DNA of 64,000 nt from Fagopyrum homotropicum (taxonomy: Eukaryota > Streptophyta > Magnoliopsida > Caryophyllales > Polygonaceae). The stretch covers positions 34,030,001 to 34,094,000 of the forward strand of contig BSWB01000006.1 in assembly GCA_033239125.1 (NCBI GenBank), in the 5' to 3' direction. Of the stretch, positions 57,551 through 64,000 are shown one piece after another; position 1 is the first letter of the stretch, and each line of letters starts with the position of its first letter. Both the position numbers and the translations under genes were made by a program. The notes beneath the pieces are model-generated. The model had not been told where the DNA came from. It ran no database searches and saw nothing but the letters and a program-made list of their open reading frames with translations.

Positions 57551-58719
57551 TGTAACACCCCAAGTTTTCGGAACTCGGGGAGCTACTGGTTAGGACCTCA
57601 CAGTGGGTCCCGACCTTAGTTTGACAACTTAACTAGATTTTAGAACAAGGCACATATAAGGAAAACCAGAAATCATAAAATGTTTAACAATGTCGTGAAT
57701 GTGACCACAAACTCTAACAGCCGGTAATAATAATATCTCACAATCTGAGAATATGAAAAAGTCATAACTAAAAGACCAACATAAAGAAAGGACTGCAACC
57801 CGTCTAAAAAAGTACGACACCCCGGTTGACCACTACCATCCAGATCACTCGGCATCCACTTTAACCTATGGCAAGTCTAAACAACGATAAAACAGTTAGC
57901 TAAATAATCAAATATAAGCAGAATAATAAATAGCACAAACACACATAAGGAAATATTAGTTTCCATGTGGTAGATCCGTGTAGACTGGGCAACGAAGGAG
58001 GCGTCATACATGTGTACCGACTGTGCTGAACTTCTGGCGTGCACCTGTCTGTGGTGGGTGACGGCTTCAGCAGTCTACTCCGGAGGCGATCGAGGGGAAG
58101 AGGCGGAACCAGTCGGCTAGGGTTGTGAGATTGAGAGCGGGATAGGGCGATTGATTGTTGAGATGAGAATGATCCGCTGCAGAAGGAAGGAATGGGGAGG
58201 CAATGTTGAATGTGGACGGAAGGTGGGGAACGTGAGGCTGCACCACTAAGGAAGTAACGTTGCTGCGTGATTTGCGGGAGCCGTTACATTGAAGATCTCT
58301 CCCTGCTTCAGGTCAGAACACATCGATCACAAGCAAGGAAGGAGGAGGAGGCCCGTCTGTTCTGGGTTGCGCGTCTTGGGCTGGAGCGACAGAACTTGCT
58401 GCGGATTTCTGGGCTAGCGGGATGTCTTCAGCAAGCAAATAGACAAGGGAGTTGGGCTATCAAAAGTCGTCATGGCCTTGTCACAAGGCTATCGGGCTTC
58501 GCCATGGCCTCGTCCTAGCTTTGTCATGGTCTCGTCAAAAGACATTGATATAAAAACAACTAGGGTTTGTTATGTATAATATCATTTTACGTGAGTTTTA
58601 GTTTACATAAAATGATAAGATTTGCGGTGATAGAACATTAGGTATCATGTACACGGATCATCAGGTCGAAAATTCGGTTTGACTCGGAAGTAAACGGAAT
58701 TAAAATTCCGGATATTACA
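57551..58719 (-). mobile_element. Solo LTR, copy 2
   Basis: 1169 bp at the identical site and with the identical flanks ATTAT and GTCAT as 17896-19089. It is therefore a copy made by segmental duplication and not a separate insertion. Differs by small deletions (for example one near 58460) and substitutions. Confidence 0.9.
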
Positions 58720-58813
58720 GTCATCGTGATCCTCTATATCGGTGTTGGAAAATATGAAGCCAAATTTATGGCATCGTGGGATGGGTTTACTACACACCTT
58801 AAGTTTATCTTTT
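58720..58813 (+). pseudogene. AAA ATPase exon remnant, copy 2
   Basis: Counterpart of 19090-19184, with the same CTTAAGT donor and the same TTGA junction to truncated element C (58814-58817). Confidence 0.75.
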
Positions 58814-59889
58814 TTGACACTTCTCCCAAGTCAAAACGAGATTAGTGTCTTCACAACGTTGTAGTACTAGAGAAAGGTTAGATAAGCAATTATCAAAAGA
58901 GGAAACCATATACCGAAAAGTCATCCATGAATACATCCATGATTTCCTCTATGTACTCCGAAAAGATAGCCATCATACAGCGCTGCAAGGTAGCGGGTGC
59001 ATTACATAATCCAAATGGCATCCTCCTATAAGCGAACGTCCCCCATGGACAAGTTAAAGTGGTCCTCTGAGTGGCCACGTTCAACTTCCTGTAATCGATG
59101 CACATCCTCCAGTCCGTAACGGTCCTAGTTGGAATCAAATCGTTGTTCTTATTCCTCACAACGGTGATCCCTCCTTTCTTCGGAACTACATGCACTAGGC
59201 TCACCCACTTGCTATCCGAGATAGAAAATATGATACATGCATCCAACAACTTAAAAATCTCCTTCTTCACAACCTCTTTCATGATTGTATTTAACCGTCT
59301 TTGAGGTTCCCGTAAAGTCTTATGATCATCTTCCATTAGTATTCTATGCATGCAGAAAGAAGGCTTAATACCAATAAGATCATCGATAGTATATCCCAAA
59401 GCCTTTCAATGTTTCCTCAGGACATGCATCAGTTTAGACAATTCAGTTTTGGAAAGGGAAGCACTTACGATAACGGGATATGTAGAATCTGGTCCAAGAA
59501 AAATATGCCTCAAGTGACTTGGAAGCGGTTTAAGCTCCACAAATGGGGGTGCTTTCTGAGGGGGATCCGTACTTCCTCCTTCCAGTGAAGTAGACTTAGA
59601 TCGAAGAACTAGACTTTCAGAAGTCTTAGTTGACATCATCTCGGTTGCGACATCGGTCGAGGTCCAAGGTGGGTGACCGAGATGTTCTTCAGATAAGAAC
59701 ACCTCGCTTGGTCCAGAAAGTGCCTCGGTCGAGGCACTGTAACTGGGACCTAAACTTGATTTTCTCCTCTTCTGGATTAGTTTCACAATCTTAGTTCCTG
59801 GATCTGCTTCCAGTGCCTTTAAGCTCCGTATATCTGCATCACAAGAAACATCTATACATTCCTCCATTAAACTAAAACTAAGAACTCTT
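58814..59889 (-). mobile_element. pol: Element C fragment, copy 2 (RT and linker)
   Basis: RT stretch 58814-59399 reads GYTIDDLIGIKPSFCMHRI and VFMDDFSVYG (active site intact, unlike copy 1), but about 130 bp including the YLDGYSGF motif is deleted (junction NVATQRTTL). The linker 59406-59889 runs through the site where B sits in copy 1 (SCDADIRSLK), uninterrupted. The sequence leaves the copy 1 path at 59889. Palindromic word with 9-bp arms at 59719-59738. Confidence 0.9.
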
Positions 59890-59912
59890 CCTGTATCTTA
59901 GTTCCTAAACTT
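59890..59912. other. 23-bp filler at a deletion junction
   Basis: Joins element C (copy 1 equivalent near 30070) to the minisatellite segment (copy 1 equivalent 43017). It matches neither side. Confidence 0.6.
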
Positions 59913-60925
59913 GCTACTCTCGCCATCATTGACCTTTAGTTTTGATCTTCTCGAATTCGTTCTGGTCAAATCTTGGATTCGTTATGGTCAAATCTTGAAT
60001 TCCTTGCTCTGAAGCCCTTTGATGAACATCATGAGTTGAGAGCAGTGATAGTTCAATTGGATATATGAATAATTGCTCTTTCAGGTTTATGTGCTACTCT
60101 CGCCATCATTGACCTTTAGTTTTGGTCTTCTTGAATTCGTTCTGGTCAAATCTTGAATTCGTTCTGATCAAATCTTGAATTCCATTCTCTGAAGCCCTGG
60201 GATGAACATCATGAATTGAGAGTAGTGGTAGTTCAGTTGGATTGATTAATTGTTGTAATTTTAATATAGAGATAATACGTGATAATATCGAGATCGAGAT
60301 AATACGTGATAATATCGAGATCGAGATAATACGTGATAATATCGAGATCGAGATAATACGTGATAATATCGAGATCCAGATAATACGTGATAATATCGAG
60401 ATCGAGATTATACGTGATAATATCGAGATCGAGATTATACGTGATAATATCGAGATCGAGATAATAAGAATAGTAATTACTAATGCATTTAGAATCCCGA
60501 GCATATGAAATGTACGATCTAGGGTGTAAAATTGCTAATTTTTTAAAACCTAGATGTATTCTTTTCTTTTTTTTTCTTAGTTGAGCAATGGAAGTTCAAC
60601 TGTCATTACTGACCATCTTTTCTGTCTCTAGCATATGCTCTATTTGTTGTTGTCGCTCCTCTTTGAATAACAGTTGAGGTCGCTGCTTAAATTTTTGAAG
60701 AGCTTGGATGAGTACCATCGATTTTGCTGTTTCTGCTATGATATTCATGAAAGATTTAATCTTGAGCGCTTTCAAAAGCTTTGATGTTACTACGATAGTT
60801 TAACCATCCTTTATTTCTCTAGTCTATGCTTTCTCGAGTATTAACCTTAAACTTCTTCATCTGTTATCTCATCTGCCCTTGAAATAAGTGAACAAAATTG
60901 TATGGATTTTTCTCCTGCTATGATA
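59913..60925. repeat. Minisatellite segment, copy 2
   Basis: Collinear with 43017-43921, apart from small indels and four additional minisatellite units. Confidence 0.9.
60269..60457. repeat. 27-bp minisatellite, seven units
   Basis: Seven units against three at 43373. The fifth begins CAGATAAT; the sixth and seventh begin GAGATTAT. Confidence 0.95.
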
Positions 60926-61104
60926 TTCATAAAATATTATTTTATACTCTTTTTAAGGATTTATGTTCGAAATCTTGTTTGATTTGATTCATCATCGTGA
61001 TCCTCTATATCGTGTTCGAAATCTTGTTTCACACTTTAGTTATTTTTTGCCTTTCTTCTGGCCTCTTTAGTTTATTGCAATAATGATATTTTGATTTATA
61101 GAGA

Positions 61105-61404
61105 ATGCTCGAGTCATGGTTCTCTTTAGTTTCACATGCGCATAAATTATTTGTTGTGGATGTTGTTTATAGTCTAGCTCACAAACTCAAGCCTACTATC
61201 ATATTAATTGATGAGGTTGATAGCTTTTTGAGGCAACGTCGCAACTCTACCACAACCTTTGTTGATTTATCTCATAAATCTCATTATTTTCTTTTTATTA
61301 CAAAAACACTTTTGTCCCTAAATATTGAATGTCCAATCTTTGTTGCCTCAGTTTGCCTTGGTAAGGTCCGAAACCAGTCACAAAGCAACATAAAAAAAGT
61401 ATGA
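61105..61404 (+). pseudogene. AAA ATPase fragment, plus arm, R unit 5
   Basis: LKPTIILIDEVDSFLRQRRN, with Walker B intact. RQRR is otherwise a minus-arm feature in units 1-4. Confidence 0.75.
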
Positions 61405-61538
61405 CAAAATATGTGGGAAAAAGTTGATTATTCCTATAAAGGTTGTATCTTATAAAAATGATACAACCTCAAATGAAATAGACAACTTTTTCTCACATAT
61501 TTTGTCACACTTTTGTTTATGTTTCTTTGTGATTGCTT

Positions 61539-62062
61539 TCAGACCTTACCAAGGCAAACTGAGGCGACAAAGATTGAACATTCAATATTTAGAGACAAAA
61601 GTGTGTTTGTAATAAAAAGAAAATAATGAGATTTATGAGATAAATCAACAAAGGTTGTGGCAGAATTGCGACGTTGCCTCAAAAAGCTATCAACCTCATC
61701 AATTAATATGATAGTGGGCTTGAGTTTGTGAGCTAGTCTATAAACAACATCCACAACAAATAATTTATACGCATGTGAAACTAAAGAGAACCATGACTCG
61801 AGCATTCTCTATAAATCAAAATATCATTATTGCAATTAACTAAAGAGGCCAGAAGAAAGACAAAAAATAACTAAAGTGTAAAATCAAATAAGAGAAACTT
61901 ACGGTGTGTAGTAAACCCATCCCACGATGCCATGAATTTTGTCTTCATATTTTCCAACTCCGATATGGAGGCGTCCCATAACGTCAACCTATAACAGGTT
62001 TCAAAAACGACAACAACATCTGAGTCAAACTTGAGGCCAACAACATCAAAGTTTAGAAACAC
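61539..62062 (-). pseudogene. AAA ATPase fragments, minus arm, R unit 5 (plus-type sequence)
   Basis: Unlike other minus arms it reads LKPTIILIDEVDSF and NSATTFVD and keeps the GTAAGT donor: plus-arm sequence in the minus position. The far end returns to minus type (LTLWDASISELENMKTKFMA). The open frame extends upstream through VVGLKFDSDVVVVFETCY. Confidence 0.75.
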
Positions 62063-62666
62063 AAATCACCAACCCAAAAGATATAAGGTAAAAGCTAGAA
62101 ACAAGATGTAGAGAAAATGAATTTGAAAAAATGAAAATATAATCTCTATACCTATTATTTTCTTACTTATTCAACCAGAATAATTCAAGCTAAATTAACT
62201 AAAATCTTACATAATTTAATTAAATCCAAACTAACTACTCTGTATATATACTTTAATTTAATAAAATATTATTTTATACTCCTTTTTAAGGATTTATCTT
62301 GGACATCTTGTTTGATTTGATTCATTATCGTTGTATCCGCATTATTCTCACCCTATATATTTTGAAATCTATGTCGTATCGATGAAGCGTATATATGATT
62401 TTTTTTGAAACTGATCTTTGGTGAATTTGTTTTGTAGGTCAAATTGGACGAGTTTATTACAAGTTCAACAACTTGGGAAGATGGTGGACGCAATGAAGAT
62501 CTACCGGAGGGAAACAACTTTTTTTTTTCTTAATCAAATCATCTTCCTCGTAAGCATTTTTCTTCCACGATCTACCTATAATACTCTAGGATCCATTCTA
62601 CTCGTGTTTAATTATTTATTTCTACGTGGATGTGATTATTGGTGACATATATACCCATCTAATTTC

Positions 62667-62850
62667 CTATAATACAAATATGCGATCGTCATCATCATCA
62701 TCGTAAATTCTTCCTTTTGTTTCTTCACATGCGCATAAGTAACTTTGATTGACATGATTCATTTTTGCGAAAGCTCTCTTGAGACCCCGATAATGTTCTT
62801 TAGAAAGACGAAGCTTCTTACGAAGAGGAATCAATTCACCACAGTCATCG
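62667..62850 (-). pseudogene. HD-Zip II-like homeodomain fragment, R unit 6
   Basis: GELIPLRKKLRLSKEHYRGL, with Leu changed to Gly in the helix-1 LL pair. A frameshift lies upstream. Confidence 0.5.
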
Positions 62851-63321
62851 TGATCCTGTATATCGTGTTGGAAAATATGAAGACAAAATTCATGGCATCG
62901 TGAGATGGGTTTACTACACACCGTAAGTTTCTCTTTTTTTTGATTTCACACTTTAGTTATTTTTTGCCTTTCTTTTGGCCTCTTTAGTTTATTGCAATAA
63001 TGATATTTTGATTTATAGAGAATGCTCGGGTCATGGTTCTCTTTAGTTTCACATGCGCATAAATTATTTGTTGTGGATGTTGTTTATAGTCTAGCTCATA
63101 AACTCAAGCCTACTATCATATTAATTGATGAGGTTGATAGCTTTTTGAGGCAACGTCGCAACTCTTCCACAACCTTTGTTGATTTATCTCATAATTTTCA
63201 CTATTTTCTTTTTATTACAAAAGCACTTTTGTCCCTAAATATTGAATGTCCAATCTTAGTTGCCTCAGTTTGCCTTGGTAAGGTCCGAAACCAGTCACAA
63301 AGCAACATAAAAAATGTATGA
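62851..63321 (+). pseudogene. AAA ATPase fragments, plus arm, R unit 6
   Basis: NMKTKF-type piece with Trp of WDGF lost (TGGGAT changed to TGAGAT, a stop) and GTAAGT donor kept. Walker B piece 63022-63321 LKPTIILIDEVDSFLRQRRN. Confidence 0.75.
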
Positions 63322-63471
63322 CAAAATATATGGGAAAAAGTTAGTTATTCCTATAGAGGTTGTATCTTAGAAAAAATGATACAACCTCAAATGAAATAGA
63401 CAACTTTTTCTCACATATTTTGTCATACTTTTGTTTATGTTTCTTTGTGATTGCTTTTAGACCTTACCAAG

Positions 63472-63905
63472 TCAAACTGAGGCGACAAAGATTGGGCATT
63501 CAATATTTAGAGACAAAAGTGTTTTTGTAATAAAAAGATAATAATGAGATTTATGAGATAAATCAACAAAGGTTGTAGCCGACTTGCGACGTTGCCTCAA
63601 AAAGCTATCAACCTCATCAATGAATATGATAGTAGGTTCGAGTTTGTGATCTAGACTAAAAACAACATCCACAACAAATAATTCATGCGCATGTGAAACT
63701 AAAGAGATCCATCACTCGATCATTCTCTATAAATCAAAATATCATTATTGCAATAAACTAAAGAGGTCATAAGAAAGACATAAAATAACCGAAGTACAAA
63801 ATCAAAAAAGAGAAACTTCCAGTATGTAGGAAACCCATCCCACGATGCCATGAATTTTGTCTTTATATTTTCCAACTCCGATATGGACGCATCCCGTAAC
63901 GTCAA
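63472..63905 (-). pseudogene. AAA ATPase fragments, minus arm, R unit 6
   Basis: LEPTIIFIDEVDSFLRQRRK (minus type) followed by SATTFVD (plus type), so a mosaic. The second piece 63720-63905 reads DASISELENIKTKFMASWDG without a donor. Confidence 0.75.
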
Positions 63906-64000
63906 CCTATAACAGGTTTCAAAAGCGACAACAACATCTGAGTCAAACTTGAGGCCAACAACATCTGAGTCGAACTTGAGGCCAACAACATCAAAGTTTA
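63906..64000. repeat. Start of the next R unit spacer
   Basis: Carries the same internal duplication (ACATCTGAGTC..CTTGAGGCCAAC twice) as 195-250. The array continues beyond the window. Confidence 0.85.

Larger units (their letters stand above)
60926..62062. repeat. R unit 5, rearranged
   Basis: The spacer passes abruptly into the ATPase arm. The exon-like block, homeodomain fragment and NMKTKF-type plus piece are deleted; a GTTCGAAATCTTGTTT repeat (60964 and 61013) marks the junction. The palindrome (about 61030-61860, centre about 61455) remains. Confidence 0.85.
62063..63905. repeat. R unit 6, complete
   Basis: 1843 bp: spacer, exon-like block (62438), homeodomain-like fragment, plus arm, centre stems (63356-63366 and 63378-63388), minus arm. 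Confidence 0.9.

Noticed and set aside
60106..60508. Open frames with ISISILSRI or IEIEIIRDN repeats
   Set aside because: They are by-products of a 27-bp minisatellite whose period is a multiple of three; copy number differs between duplicates and no start context is visible.

Overview
The window reads as repeat-rich nuclear DNA of a flowering plant, probably a eudicot. Evidence: Ty3/gypsy LTR retrotransposons with plant-type primer sites (initiator tRNA-Met and tRNA-Asp), Athila/Tat-type and chromodomain (Tekay/Del-type) polyproteins, Mutator-like insertions with 8-9 bp target duplications, plant-style GT..AG introns and high AT content. I see no intact cellular gene and no tRNA, rRNA or CRISPR array. 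All coding traces are transposon proteins or broken pieces of captured host genes.

The matrix of the window is a tandem array of a unit of about 1.9 kb, called R here: 1-350, 9935-12379, 14002-17895, 19090-19184, 43922-45329, 54607-55136, 56967-57550, 58720-58813 and 60926-64000. Each complete unit holds (i) a spacer and an exon-like block behind a splice-acceptor-like TGTAG, (ii) on the minus strand a piece resembling the start of an HD-Zip II homeodomain, with a (CAT)n run, and (iii) a palindrome of about 1 kb. Both palindrome arms carry fragments of an ATAD1/MSP1-type AAA ATPase (Walker B block and the NMKTKFMASWDGF block). The arms diverge at diagnostic residues but show exchange between them.

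The array has been invaded repeatedly. A (351-9934, +) is a LARD-like element with 2.8 kb LTRs, no recognisable protein and TSD CTCTA. A Mutator-like insertion lies at 12380-13993. A solo LTR lies at 17896-19089. C (about 19185-34436, -) is an Athila-type element truncated in reverse transcriptase; it carries B (20332-30026, -, TSD TATCT), a chromodomain-type element. C sits in D (34437 to about 41150, +), a second Athila-type element, and D's integrase is split by E (37406-39917, -, TSD CGTTG). F (45330-54606, +, TSD AAACA), a sister of B, cuts an R palindrome arm. A Pack-MULE-like insertion (55137-56966) follows.

The stretch 17182-54851 (R piece, solo LTR, truncated C, minisatellite segment, R) is repeated at 54852-62062 with the same solo LTR and the same truncated-C junction. 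The second copy lacks B, F, D and E and gains a MULE, so it acts as an empty-site control for B.

Two signals stand out. First, the R array is a chain of long inverted repeats built from host gene fragments, a structure able to fold into long double-stranded RNA if transcribed. Second, each Athila/Tat element carries its own short palindromic word many times: CCTCGGTCGAGG in C, CCACGGCCGTGG in D, CCGCAGGGGCGG in E. They sit at comparable places and partly in shared flanks. I know of no description of such element-specific words.
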